From: Verrucomicrobiales bacterium
Lineage (GTDB): Bacteria > Verrucomicrobiota > Verrucomicrobiia > Limisphaerales > CANJXF01
NCBI GenBank assembly: GCA_947478865.1
Contig: CANJXF010000045.1
Span: 1 to 33,365 of the forward strand
DNA: 33,365 bases
Reading direction: 5' to 3'
Positions 24,423-33,005 of the stretch are shown here, piece after piece. Both the position numbers and the translations under genes were made by a program. The stretch's first letter is position 1; every line of letters starts with the position of its first letter. The notes beneath the pieces were generated by a model. It saw only the letters and a list, made by a program, of their open reading frames with translations. It was not told the origin of the DNA and did no database searches.

Positions 24423-25874
24423 TTAGCTTTTTTTGCGGATTTTTGCGTAGGCCGCCAGAGCCACTTCGCGGGCGATCGTGTGGCTGATGATCGGCGGCGG
24501 ATAATTGCGGCCGAGCTGCACGCCGGCGCGGGCGAGGATATCGGCGGGCGCATTGGAGGGTTGATGAATCCATTCAGCCGGAAGGCGGCCGAGTTCGGGC
24601 ACCCAGCGCCGGACATAATCGCCTTGCGGATCGAACTTTTCTCCTTGGGTCGTTGGATTGAAAATGCGGAAAAAGGGAGCGGCGTCCGCCCCGCAGCCCG
24701 CAATCCATTGCCAGCCCAAAGTGTTGTTTGCAAGATCGGCGTCGACGAGCGTATCCCAAAACCAGCGCGCGCCTTCCTGCCACGGCAAAAGCAGGTCTTT
24801 GACGAGAAATGATCCGACGACCATGCGAACGCGATTGTGCATCCATCCGGTCGTCCAGAGTTGGCGCATGCCGGCATCGACCAATGGATAACCGGTTTGG
24901 CCGCGCTGCCACGCTTTCAAGAAGTCCGCGTCGTCACGCCACGGAAAATTTTCAAACTCGGTGCGCAGTGGCTTCATCGGCATCTCGGGAAAATGGAAGA
25001 GCAGGTGATGCGCAAACTCGCGCCAGCCGATCTCAGCGAGAAACTGGCTATTGCGCCAGGTCGCAGTGGCGGCTCCCGCTTTCTCGGCGGCCCGACGCAA
25101 TCCGTGCCAGACCTGGCGTGGGCTGATCTCACCAAAATGTAAATACGGCGAAAGTCTTGACGTGCCATTCTGGTCCGGACGATTCCGGCCTTCGCCATAG
25201 TTGGCAAATGCGGAATCGCAAAACTCTTCCAGCATTTTCTTCGCGGCGCTTTCCCCGGGAATCCACGCGGAGCGAATGCCGCTGGCCCAATCGGTTTTGG
25301 GCTCCAGTTCGAGCGTGGCGAGGGGCACGGAGGCGGGATGCTTTTTTGGTGATGGCAGGAAGCGTGGCGAGGGCAGGGGGTCAGCGGGTTCGCCAAGGGC
25401 GAGACACGTTTTCCAGTAAGGGGTGAAGACTTGGAATGGTTTGCCGCTTTTGTTCTGCACCGTCCACGGTTCAAAGAGCAGCGCGCTGTTGAAGGTTTCG
25501 ACTGTGCAACCGGTGGAGCGAAGCTCCGCCTTCAATTCGCGATCGCGTTCGATCAACGCCGGCTCGTAGCGTCGATTCCAGAACACCGCGTCCGCACCGG
25601 TTTCTTTCAATAGCGATTTAAGCGCCGTTCCGCTTGCGCCGCGCCGAATCACCAGGCGCGCTCCAATTTTTTCGAGGGAAGCACTTAATCGAGCGAGGGA
25701 TTGGTGGAGCCACCAGCGCGAGGCGCCGCCGGGCTGCCATTCAACTTCCTCTTCGGGCGACCAGATAAAAAGCGCAATGACCGGCCCTCCCCGCGCAATT
25801 GCTTTCTGCACGGCGGGGTTGTCGGCTAAACGCAGATCGTAGCGGAACCAAACGATGGCGGGGGATTCGTTCAT
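24423..25874 (-). CDS. phr: Deoxyribodipyrimidine photo-lyase (class I CPD photolyase/cryptochrome family)
   Basis: A 483-residue photolyase that repairs cyclobutane pyrimidine dimers using light and FAD. The N-terminal antenna-binding Rossmann domain begins IVWFRYDLRLADNPA. The C-terminal FAD-binding domain holds TGYPLVDAGMRQLWTTGWMHNRVRMV and the family signature ANNTLGWQWIAGCGADAAPFFRIFNP in two pieces, with the Trp residues expected in the electron-transfer chain. The ATG at 25874 gives full family length. The same frame is open far upstream to 26300, but that part is only the shadow of tspO. It begins 11 bases after the tspO stop, so the two form an operon. Confidence 0.95.
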   Translation of the reverse strand: MNESPAIVWFRYDLRLADNPAVQKAIARGGPVIALFIWSPEEEVEWQPGGASRWWLHQSLARLSASLEKIGARLVIRRGASGTALKSLLKETGADAVFWNRRYEPALIERDRELKAELRSTGCTVETFNSALLFEPWTVQNKSGKPFQVFTPYWKTCLALGEPADPLPSPRFLPSPKKHPASVPLATLELEPKTDWASGIRSAWIPGESAAKKMLEEFCDSAFANYGEGRNRPDQNGTSRLSPYLHFGEISPRQVWHGLRRAAEKAGAATATWRNSQFLAEIGWREFAHHLLFHFPEMPMKPLRTEFENFPWRDDADFLKAWQRGQTGYPLVDAGMRQLWTTGWMHNRVRMVVGSFLVKDLLLPWQEGARWFWDTLVDADLANNTLGWQWIAGCGADAAPFFRIFNPTTQGEKFDPQGDYVRRWVPELGRLPAEWIHQPSNAPADILARAGVQLGRNYPPPIISHTIAREVALAAYAKIRKKS

Positions 25875-25885
25875 GTCATTGCAAA

Positions 25886-26364
25886 TTAGTTCAGCCTCCA
25901 CAAGGTGAAGTTCAGAAAAGTGGCAAAGGAAACCCACGCAAGGTATGGAGCGAGCAACCAGGCTGCGACGCGATCGATCTTGCGAAAAAGAAGGATCGTC
26001 CAAACGATTGCGATCAAAAGCAGGACGATGTCGAGCAAGCCCAGGTCGGTTCGCTTCATGCCAAAAAAGAGCGGCGACCAGAGCGCGTTCAGGAAAAGCT
26101 GCACCAAGAAAAGCGTCAACGCCGCGCGTCCGCGGCTGAATCCAGCAGCACGCCAGATTCTCCAGGCTGCGACTGCCATCATGGCGTAAAGCGTTGTCCA
26201 GACCGGGCCGAAGATCCAGTTGGGCGGATTCCACGAGGGCTTTTGCAGGTTTGCATACCAGCTTCCCGGCGGAGAAAACGCCCCATCGCCGCTGCGCCAA
26301 AGCAAATTAGCAAAAACAGAACCAGTCCCAGGCTGGCTCGCAATCTATCCTTCATTGTTTTCAT
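25886..26364 (-). pseudogene. tspO: tspO/MBR family gene interrupted by a one-base frameshift
   Basis: TspO is a five-helix membrane protein that binds tetrapyrroles and is tied to light, oxygen or stress responses. Its first helix is read from an ATG at 26364 (RASLGLVLFLLICFGAAAMG), and the rest is read in another frame from about 26280: SPPGSWYANLQKPSWNPPNW, FGPVWTTLYAMM, NALWSPLFFG and a final SFATFLNFTLW. The frame changes at a run of four Gs (26284-26281, minus strand). One more G there would restore a 159-residue TspO, the normal family length. Without it, the only protein with the family motifs would begin at a TTG near 26305 and lack helix 1. The cause may be a real mutation, a slippery site or a sequencing error in a homopolymer. 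It is 11 bases upstream of phr. Confidence 0.85.
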
Positions 26365-26575
26365 GTATTCAGCGGCCACGATACCGTGCTTCGCAGGATG
26401 GGCGACTCCAGATTTCGCAATCACTTCACACCGAGGCAAATGTGCCCTTTGGATATCCACCGACGCGCCTGCTCGACAACCCGCCTGCTTTTGACAACAA
26501 TCACGGTATTCAACTTCGCACATTGCCTAAAAAACTCCGTGCAAAGTTCAACCATTCTAACCTGAACCACGTTTC

Positions 26576-27985
26576 GTGAACCAAAAATTTATTTCTCGTC
26601 GCCGGGCGCTGGGGCGGATTGGACTCGCCCTTTCCGGCAGCACGTTGCTTCCCTCGTGCGCCGTTTTTCATAAACGCGAAGCGCTTCGACTCTGCACGTT
26701 CAGCGCGGACGTTACCCCGCCCGCCGGCATCGGAATGATGGGCGGCGCCTGGTTGTCGAAGACGGTGGCGGACCCGCTGGAGGCGCACGGGTTTGTTTTG
26801 CTCGGGCCGGACGCTCCGGTTGTTTTCGTGGCCGTGGATTGGTGCGAGATTCGCAACGACGCTTATTTTCGATGGCAGACGGTGCTGGCGGACGCCGCCG
26901 GGACGATTCCAGATCGCGTGATGGTCATGGCCATTCACCAGCACGATGCGCCAATCGCTGACCTGGAAGCGGAACGCATGCTTCGTGAAAAAAATCTGGC
27001 CGGAACGATTTGCAATTTGGAATTTCACGAACGCGCTGTGCAAAACGTCGCCGCCGCCCTGCGAAAAGGTTTAAGCGCAACGCGCGTTCTCACCCACATC
27101 GGCAGCGGCGAAGCGCGCGTGGAACAGGTCTCATCCAACCGCCGTTACGTGGCGCCAGGCGGTCAAGTGCGCTTCGACCGCACCAGCAGCACGAAAAATC
27201 CGGACGCTGTCGCAGCGGACGAAGGACTGACCGATCCGTGGCTCAAGACGTTGACATTTTGGAGCGGCGATCAGGCGATCGTGGCGCTGAATTTTTTCGC
27301 GGTGCATCCGATGAGTCATTATGGTGCGGGCGAAGTTTCGGCTGATTTTCCCGGTTTGGCGCGCAGGCGGCGCCAGGCGGAAACGCCGGGAACCAAGCAA
27401 ATCTATTGCTCTGGTTGCAGTGGAAATTTGACCGCGGGAAAATACAACAATGGCGATCATCCAAACCGCGCGGTGCTGGCCGACCGATTGCATCGGGCGA
27501 TGAGCGAGGCGTGGAAAAACACCAAACGACAGCCCGTCAAAGAATTTGATTACCGCGTTGCTCCGCTAAAACTTGCGCCGCGCGAGACCGCTGGCTTCAC
27601 GCAATCCGAACTCGAACGCGCGCTCGTTCCCGAAACAAAACCGTTCCAGCAATGCCTTGCCGCGATGGCGTTAAGTTGGCGCAAGAGGATCGCTGCCGTC
27701 CGTCCGCTGCCGATTCCCGCGCTCGATTTCGGCGTCGCCACCATTCTGCTTTTGCCGGGCGAAGCTTACGTGGAATTTCAACTGGCTGCACAACGGATGC
27801 GTCCCGACCGCTTTGTCTGCGTCGCGGGTTATGGCGACGCTCCAGCGGGATACATTCCCACGGAGAAGCATATCGCAGAACACGACACCAATCTCGGCGA
27901 TTGGTGGTGGGTCGCACCGGGCAGCGAAGCGCGATTGCTCGACGCCATCCGGGAAGCGCTCGCCGCAAAACGGAGCCAGCCCTAG
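26576..27985 (+). CDS. Neutral/alkaline ceramidase-like exported lipoprotein
   Basis: A 469-residue protein from a GTG start at 26576. The N-terminus has both a twin-arginine-like run (SRRRALGR) and a lipobox (LPSC, Cys28), so it is probably a Tat-exported lipoprotein. The region from about residue 38 to 290 resembles the N-terminal domain of neutral/non-lysosomal ceramidases: FSADVTPPAGIGMMGG, FVAVDWCEIRN and a metal-type AIHQHDAP near residue 121. NFFAVHPMSHYG and YCSGCSGNLTAGKYNNG are later conserved segments. Homologues in this phylum are commonly left as hypothetical, and a ceramide substrate is not implied. No clear ribosome binding site is seen. The 211 bases upstream, shared with divergent tspO, hold a TTGACA near 26492 but no matching -10 at the right spacing. 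Confidence 0.82.
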   Translation: MNQKFISRRRALGRIGLALSGSTLLPSCAVFHKREALRLCTFSADVTPPAGIGMMGGAWLSKTVADPLEAHGFVLLGPDAPVVFVAVDWCEIRNDAYFRWQTVLADAAGTIPDRVMVMAIHQHDAPIADLEAERMLREKNLAGTICNLEFHERAVQNVAAALRKGLSATRVLTHIGSGEARVEQVSSNRRYVAPGGQVRFDRTSSTKNPDAVAADEGLTDPWLKTLTFWSGDQAIVALNFFAVHPMSHYGAGEVSADFPGLARRRRQAETPGTKQIYCSGCSGNLTAGKYNNGDHPNRAVLADRLHRAMSEAWKNTKRQPVKEFDYRVAPLKLAPRETAGFTQSELERALVPETKPFQQCLAAMALSWRKRIAAVRPLPIPALDFGVATILLLPGEAYVEFQLAAQRMRPDRFVCVAGYGDAPAGYIPTEKHIAEHDTNLGDWWWVAPGSEARLLDAIREALAAKRSQP

Positions 27986-27986
27986 T

Positions 27987-29747
27987 TTACAAGCGGGGGG
28001 CGGCTGGTTTGTTCGGCAGGTCCCAGCCGTTTGCGCCGGTCGCCTTGAATTTCCGCTTGAAAACTTTGTCGCCTGCCGTGACGAAGAGCGTGTCGAAGTT
28101 TTCTCCGCCAAAACAGAGGTTCGAACTTTTGCCGTTGGGTGTTGGGAGAATGGCATTCACCCGCCCGGCCTGGTCGCAGATTTGAATTCCCATTCGGGTC
28201 GCAACGTAGAGCCGTCCTTCGCGATCGGCGCGCATGCCGTCCGCGCCGCTGTCCTCTGCGTTGTCGGGAACATGCAGCCAGTAATAGCGCTGCTTGGCCT
28301 GAAGCGTGCCGTCCGCCTGGATTTGATAACTGTAAATCCAATGGGCGCGCGAATCGGCCACGTAGAGCAGCGATTGATCGGGCGATAGCGTCACGCCGTT
28401 GGCGAAACGCAAACCGGTATCCACCACCTGCTTGGTGCCGTCGGCCCGAATCAGCCACACGCTGCTCGACTCCGGATTGTTGGCGCGCGGTTGGGTCACG
28501 TAAATATTTCCGTTGTGCGCCACGACGAGGTCGTTGCCCGGAATTCCTTCGGCGATGGTGGAGGTTTTTCCATCCGCACCGGAAGCGAGAATATTCGATT
28601 CACCTGTCGCCACCACGTAGAGCCGCCCATCGGGACCGAAGTGCTGCCCGTTCGCCTTTTTTGAATCGGCCTTGAACTCAGCCACCTTTCCATCGAGCGC
28701 GACTTTGTAGGTTTTGCTCGCAGGAATATCATTGAAGAAAACTTCGCCCTTGGAGTTCACCGCCGCGCCCTCGGTGAATTTGTATCCGTCACTCACAAGC
28801 TGCCAGTCGCTGCCGGGAATCAGGATGGATTCGAGCAACGTGTTCTTCGAGCTGCCGGCTTTCACCGGTTTCGGCCAATCTTTCCAGAGCCAGCGCATCG
28901 CGTCGGGGAAAATGGCCGTGCCATGTTTTCCGCTGTGCATGCCGTCGCCCCAGACGTGTTCCACCTCGTAACCGGAAAACACGAGCGACCGTTCCATCGC
29001 CTGGTTGGCCATCCACCAATCGCCGGCGTAGATGTTGAGGTCGTTCGCGCCGTCCTGGAGAAAAATGCGGAGCGGCTTCGGCTCGTATTTGCGAATCAGG
29101 GTGGAATATTCATTGCCTCCGCGCAGCCCGACGTAGGTTCCAATCGCGCTGAACACGCGACGAAACGCATCCGGTCGCTCCCACGCCGCCGTGAACGCGC
29201 AAATCGCGCCGCTGCTCGCGCCACCGATGCCCCGATCGTTCGGGTCTTTGGAAAAATGAATCGCGCGACCGTCGGAACTTTTCATGGTCTCGACCTGCGG
29301 CAACAGTTCATCGATCAGGAAGCGCGCGTAGCTGTCGCCGAGCCCGTCGTATTCGTAACTGCGGTTGAATCGGTCCAGCGCATTGGTGCCGGGCGCTTTG
29401 ACGCGTCCGTGCATCACGAAAACTCCAATCGTCACCGGCATCTCCTTTTTGTGGATCAAATTGTCGAACACTGTCGTCGCGTTCCATTGGATGCCGTCCT
29501 GGTTCACGAAAAGGCAGGCCGGTTTCGCCGGGTCGTATTGCGCCGGGATATAGACATTCACCTCGCGCGTGGTGCCGGGAAAGATTTTTGATTTCTCGAA
29601 ATCAAACTTCAGCACCTCGCCCTTGGGCACGCCGGCCTGCGGTTTGGAATCCGGCCCCGGCACGTAATCATCCGCGGCGCGGGCCAGCAGCGTGGTCGAA
29701 ACAAACAGGGCGAAGATCAGCGGGCGTGTATTCATGGGAAATTTCAT
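27987..29747 (-). CDS. Exported esterase fused to an SMP-30/gluconolactonase-like propeller
   Basis: A 586-residue two-domain protein with a Sec signal (PLIFALFVSTTLLARA). Residues about 45-305 are an alpha/beta hydrolase of the enterochelin-esterase/feruloyl-esterase type (REVNVYIPAQYDP, nucleophile Ser178 in GGASSGA, and GDGMHSGKHG holding the likely catalytic His). Residues about 315-575 form an SMP-30/gluconolactonase-type six-bladed propeller (EGAAVNSKGEVFFNDI, NDLVVAHNGNIYVT, FANGVTLSPDQSLLYVADS). The combination suggests hydrolysis of an ester and a lactone in one secreted enzyme, which is inference. An ATG at 29735 is an alternative start. It converges on the ceramidase-like gene with one base between the stops. 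Confidence 0.9.
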   Translation of the reverse strand: MKFPMNTRPLIFALFVSTTLLARAADDYVPGPDSKPQAGVPKGEVLKFDFEKSKIFPGTTREVNVYIPAQYDPAKPACLFVNQDGIQWNATTVFDNLIHKKEMPVTIGVFVMHGRVKAPGTNALDRFNRSYEYDGLGDSYARFLIDELLPQVETMKSSDGRAIHFSKDPNDRGIGGASSGAICAFTAAWERPDAFRRVFSAIGTYVGLRGGNEYSTLIRKYEPKPLRIFLQDGANDLNIYAGDWWMANQAMERSLVFSGYEVEHVWGDGMHSGKHGTAIFPDAMRWLWKDWPKPVKAGSSKNTLLESILIPGSDWQLVSDGYKFTEGAAVNSKGEVFFNDIPASKTYKVALDGKVAEFKADSKKANGQHFGPDGRLYVVATGESNILASGADGKTSTIAEGIPGNDLVVAHNGNIYVTQPRANNPESSSVWLIRADGTKQVVDTGLRFANGVTLSPDQSLLYVADSRAHWIYSYQIQADGTLQAKQRYYWLHVPDNAEDSGADGMRADREGRLYVATRMGIQICDQAGRVNAILPTPNGKSSNLCFGGENFDTLFVTAGDKVFKRKFKATGANGWDLPNKPAAPRL

Positions 29748-29801
29748 CGGTGGAGAAAAATAAATATAGCCAATGGTTTAAAAGTGATGCGCGAGATAAC
29801 A

Positions 29802-29823
29802 TTACAGCCCTGCAGCATTGTAA
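29802..29823. promoter_or_regulatory. 22-bp interrupted palindrome, candidate operator
   Basis: The sequence is TTACA, three bases, CTGCAG, three bases, TGTAA; 16 of 22 positions are symmetric. It lies between two divergent exported-enzyme genes (starts at 29747 minus and 29945 plus), where one regulator could control both. The regulator is unknown and no regulator gene is nearby. The remaining bases of this 197-base gap show no gene. Confidence 0.4.
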
Positions 29824-29944
29824 AGAATTTACGCAACCCGTCCGGCCGTCTGATGCGCTGCGGAACCGCCTTCCCCGCGCTCGCTCCCGCGATCTGAAAT
29901 TACGATTTATCTTTCCTCCCTTTGCCCTCAATCTATTCCGCACC

Positions 29945-31363
29945 ATGCGTAAACAAACTTCTCTCAAGCTCGCACTGATCACGAGGCTCTGTCGTTTCGC
30001 GCTCTCGCTCGCGATTTGTCCCGCGTTCATTGCCTCGGCGCAATCCGCGCAGGAATCCGGTCCCGCGAAGAAACCGCCCACCATCGTCTGCCTCGGCGAC
30101 AGCATCACGCACGCGGGTTATCCGGCGGAGCTGGAAAAGATTCTCCACGTTCGCGTCATCAACGCAGGCATCGGCGGGAACACCTCGCGCCAGGGATTGG
30201 CCCGCTTGCAAAAAGATGTGCTCGCGCACCAGCCCGACCTGGTCGTGGTGTTTTTCGGCGCGAATGACAGCCGCCAGGACGCGCCGAGAATTCATGTCCC
30301 CTTGCCGGAATTCGAGGAGAACCTTTCACAAATCATCGATCGTTCCCGCGCCACGGGCGCCGCAGTCCTGCTCGGGACGCTCCCGCCGATCGATCCCGAG
30401 CCTTACTACCAGCGCCATCCAAAGACGAACTATCTCGCAGTCGGCGGCTTGGAAAGCTGGCTGGCGAAATATCGCGAGGCCGCTTTGCGCGTGGGGAAAC
30501 TGAAAGGCGTCCCGGTCGTTGACTTGAACCAGCTCCTGGCCAAAGACACCACCTGGCGAAAAAGCGATGGAGTGCATCCGACCGAGGAAGGCAATCGCAT
30601 CATTGCGCAGCAGTTCGCCCGGGAAATCCCGCCATTGCTCAAGGGTTCATCGCCCGACCGTCACCTCGGCCTTGCTGCGAAACCGGTTCCCGGCGCCGAG
30701 ATCATCATCGATGGTTCGCGCGAAATGCTCGACGCAAAATGGACTTACTGGCAGGGGCCGCGTTTCGGTTCTTCGCTCCCGATCAAATGGAAAATCGTCG
30801 AGGACCCCGTGGACCCGGGGACGGCTCTCATGACCGACGATCCCGCTGCGGCCGGCGGTCAATACGGCGCGGCCGACATTGTCACGAAAAAGGCCTATCG
30901 CGATTTCCGTTTGCACATCGAATTCCTGGTTAAGAATGAGCGAGGCAACAGCGGTGTCTATCTCCAGAACCGTTACGAAATTCAAATCTTCGACGGCGAT
31001 AAAACCAGCCACGGCATGGGTGCCGTCATCAACGAAAGCGGATCGCCCTACCACGCCTACCGCGGCATCGGAAAATGGAACGCCTACGACATCAACTTCC
31101 GCGCCGCCCGCTTCCTCGACGGCAAACTCGCCGAGAAGGCGATGCTTACCATGTATTTCAACGGCATCAAAGTTCACACCAAACAGCCGATCAGCCAGGT
31201 CTGGGGCGGCGCAAATTCCGGCCTCGATGGCGGCAACGACGGCGGGAAAGGAATCACCGACCTGCCGGGCGGTTTGAAATTACAGTGCGAAGGCCACGAC
31301 GTGCGCTACCGCAATACCTGGATCAAGGAGATCGATCTGAAGAAGCCGGATACGGACTTTTAA
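29945..31363 (+). CDS. Exported SGNH/GDSL hydrolase fused to a DUF1080 (3-keto-disaccharide hydrolase-type) domain
   Basis: A 472-residue fusion. After a signal peptide (basic start, then FALSLAICPAFIASA), residues about 45-235 form an SGNH hydrolase with block I GDSIT at 51-55, block II GIGGNTS near 75, block III GANDS near 106 and block V DGVHP at 208-212, so Ser53 and His211 are the likely catalytic residues. Residues about 250-470 form a DUF1080 concanavalin-like domain (RDFRLHIEFLVKNERGNSGVYLQNRYEIQI), a family now linked to 3-keto-glycoside cleavage. Together they point to de-esterification plus glycan binding or cleavage outside the cytoplasm. The ATG at 29945 precedes the signal peptide; a frame open from 29588 is discarded. 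Confidence 0.92.
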   Translation: MRKQTSLKLALITRLCRFALSLAICPAFIASAQSAQESGPAKKPPTIVCLGDSITHAGYPAELEKILHVRVINAGIGGNTSRQGLARLQKDVLAHQPDLVVVFFGANDSRQDAPRIHVPLPEFEENLSQIIDRSRATGAAVLLGTLPPIDPEPYYQRHPKTNYLAVGGLESWLAKYREAALRVGKLKGVPVVDLNQLLAKDTTWRKSDGVHPTEEGNRIIAQQFAREIPPLLKGSSPDRHLGLAAKPVPGAEIIIDGSREMLDAKWTYWQGPRFGSSLPIKWKIVEDPVDPGTALMTDDPAAAGGQYGAADIVTKKAYRDFRLHIEFLVKNERGNSGVYLQNRYEIQIFDGDKTSHGMGAVINESGSPYHAYRGIGKWNAYDINFRAARFLDGKLAEKAMLTMYFNGIKVHTKQPISQVWGGANSGLDGGNDGGKGITDLPGGLKLQCEGHDVRYRNTWIKEIDLKKPDTDF

Positions 31364-31444
31364 ATTGATCGGAAAAAAGTGTCTCCAACCTCCTTTGGCT
31401 CGGCGGCAAACTCGTGGATGCCCACTGGGTTGAGCGCTGGTTTC

Positions 31445-31789
31445 TTACGAAGCAATTTTTGTCTCGCGGAATATGCGGCGCGCTCGTGCCCGGTATCTCA
31501 ATCCGGCAAAGGTGGCTGGCAGGAGCACGATGTTAAAAAGCAGCATCCGACACAACACCCCGAACCAAAACACAAAGTCTGCATCTCGCCCGTTTTCGGG
31601 GTGCTCCCGCATCTCCTGGAAAATCCAGCGCGCGTCAAGAAAGACGATCAGCACAGAAATCAGGAGCGCTCCGATAAAGAAACCGGGCCATCCGAGGTAA
31701 CGTGCAAAACAGCCGGCGAGGCCAATGAGTGGCAGCCACCAAAATCCATACCAAACCATTTCGTGGAGAATTAATCGCAAGAGATTCAT
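31445..31789 (-). CDS. Small hypothetical membrane protein
   Basis: A 114-residue protein with about three hydrophobic segments: WYGFWWLPLIGLAGCF, FFIGALLISVLIVFL and VLCRMLLFNIVLLPATF. It ends with a basic tail (RYRARARRIFRETK). The segment between helices 2 and 3 (DARWIFQEMREHPENGRDAD) is polar. No family is recognised. The composition is clearly protein-like, and no competing frame is better. The ATG at 31789 lacks a clear ribosome binding site. It is convergent with the SGNH/DUF1080 gene and lies downstream of the HSL-type esterase on the same strand. Confidence 0.72.
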   Translation of the reverse strand: MNLLRLILHEMVWYGFWWLPLIGLAGCFARYLGWPGFFIGALLISVLIVFLDARWIFQEMREHPENGRDADFVFWFGVLCRMLLFNIVLLPATFAGLRYRARARRIFRETKIAS

Positions 31790-31883
31790 TCGTGGCGTGG
31801 ATGGCGGTGGTCTTGAATGTTCACGGTCTCTTCTCTATTGGCGTCCCGATGTCAGGCGTGGTGAAAGCGTCGTTCGTGAGGCC

Positions 31884-31921
31884 AGGTTAAATCCCGTGAG
31901 CCGTCCGCATCCGCTTAACCT
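31884..31921. other. Inverted repeat between membrane protein and esterase genes
   Basis: AGGTTAA and TTAACCT form a 7-bp stem separated by 24 bases, 18 bases past the stop of the esterase gene. It could be a 3' hairpin of that transcript, but it has no T-run. The rest of 31790-31938 shows no gene. Confidence 0.25.
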
Positions 31922-31938
31922 CGCGGCCCGGCACCTCA

Positions 31939-32847
31939 TTACTTCGCCAGCAACTTGGCCATGAGAAAATCATTCGCATCGGAGTAACGCTCCGATTTCG
32001 AGGAGCCGGGGATCACCAGATGGCATTCGTGCCCGACCTTGTCGGATTTCTCCTTGAGTTTCACGCCATAGACGGGGTGATGGATGCCATGGCTGGAGTC
32101 CCGGCACGGCAGATCCATCTCGGAGCTGCAGGTCATGAACAACGGGGGATCGTGCGAATCAACATGATTGATCGGTGAAAACTCGACGTAGAGAGCGTGA
32201 TGCTTGTCGTAATTCTTCAGCGCATCCTCGATGGTTTTTTCACCGACGGCCAGAGGGATCATGGAATGTTTGAGAACATTCGGCCCCAGCCAGCCCTCGA
32301 TGACTTTCGGGTCGATGGAGGTCTGGCCCACTGACACGGCGGCCGCGCAGACCCGCGTCGATTCGCGCAACACGGGATCAATTGCCTTTGGGTCGGCCAG
32401 GTCATCATGCAGCAACAGCCACATGGATGTGCAGGCTCCCGCGCTGGGGCCGGTCAAGGCGATGCGCCGGGTATCGACGTTCCAGGCGGCGGCCTTCGTG
32501 CGCAGGAACTGGATGGCCCGCGCCGCATCGTGCACCGGCGCGGGCAGCGGATGGTCTGGCGTCAGGCGGTAATTAATCGCCGCAAAGGAAATCCCCTTGT
32601 CGAGAAAGGGCTGGATGGCCGGCCCTTTCTGGCTCTTGTCACTGGTCCACCAGGCGCCTCCGTGAATGTAAACCAGCAGCGGACGCGGGCCAGCCCCCTC
32701 CGCCTTCCAGAAGTCGACCACGTTGCGGACGTGCGGTCCGTAGGAGACATTCGCGTGGGTTGGCGCCCGGTTCTGCGGCAGATCGGCCGCGAGCATTGAA
32801 TCGATACCGGCGACGAGCGTTAACAAGGCAGCAAGCCAGAAATTCAT
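31939..32847 (-). CDS. Exported alpha/beta hydrolase (HSL/BD-FAE-type esterase)
   Basis: A 302-residue esterase of the hormone-sensitive-lipase-like branch. A Sec signal (FWLAALLTLVAGIDSMLAA) comes first. The oxyanion motif HGGAW is at residues 62-66 and the nucleophile Ser135 is in GPSAGA, where most relatives have GDSAGG. An Asp follows FMTCSSEMD, and His in GHECH completes the triad. The ATG at 32847 has an excellent ribosome binding site (GGAGG, 7 bases before), which rules out the in-frame start at 32886. It probably removes acyl groups from a polysaccharide or small ester in the periplasm. No neighbour fixes the substrate. Confidence 0.92.
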   Translation of the reverse strand: MNFWLAALLTLVAGIDSMLAADLPQNRAPTHANVSYGPHVRNVVDFWKAEGAGPRPLLVYIHGGAWWTSDKSQKGPAIQPFLDKGISFAAINYRLTPDHPLPAPVHDAARAIQFLRTKAAAWNVDTRRIALTGPSAGACTSMWLLLHDDLADPKAIDPVLRESTRVCAAAVSVGQTSIDPKVIEGWLGPNVLKHSMIPLAVGEKTIEDALKNYDKHHALYVEFSPINHVDSHDPPLFMTCSSEMDLPCRDSSHGIHHPVYGVKLKEKSDKVGHECHLVIPGSSKSERYSDANDFLMAKLLAK

Positions 32848-33005
32848 AACGTTCCTCCATTGTGCTGGGCCGGGGCATGATTCCAATTTAATTATCCGAC
32901 GGAATCGACTTTGCTTGAAAACCTAAACCACGGCGGGTCAAAGCCAGCCGGCTGAACCAGCGTTGACAGCGCAGGTGGAAGCGGGATGATGGGCGTGTGC
33001 CCCGA

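Noticed and set aside
25875-26300. N-terminal extension of the photolyase frame, giving a 625-residue fusion
   Set aside because: The extra residues are the out-of-frame shadow of tspO and have no family sense; the ATG at 25874 starts a full-length photolyase.
26480-26530. TTGACA near 26492 as a promoter for the ceramidase-like gene
   Set aside because: No -10-like hexamer occurs 15-19 bases downstream.
29588-29944. Long N-terminal extension of the SGNH/DUF1080 gene
   Set aside because: It overlaps the start of the divergent esterase gene and lacks protein-like composition; the ATG at 29945 is followed at once by a signal peptide.
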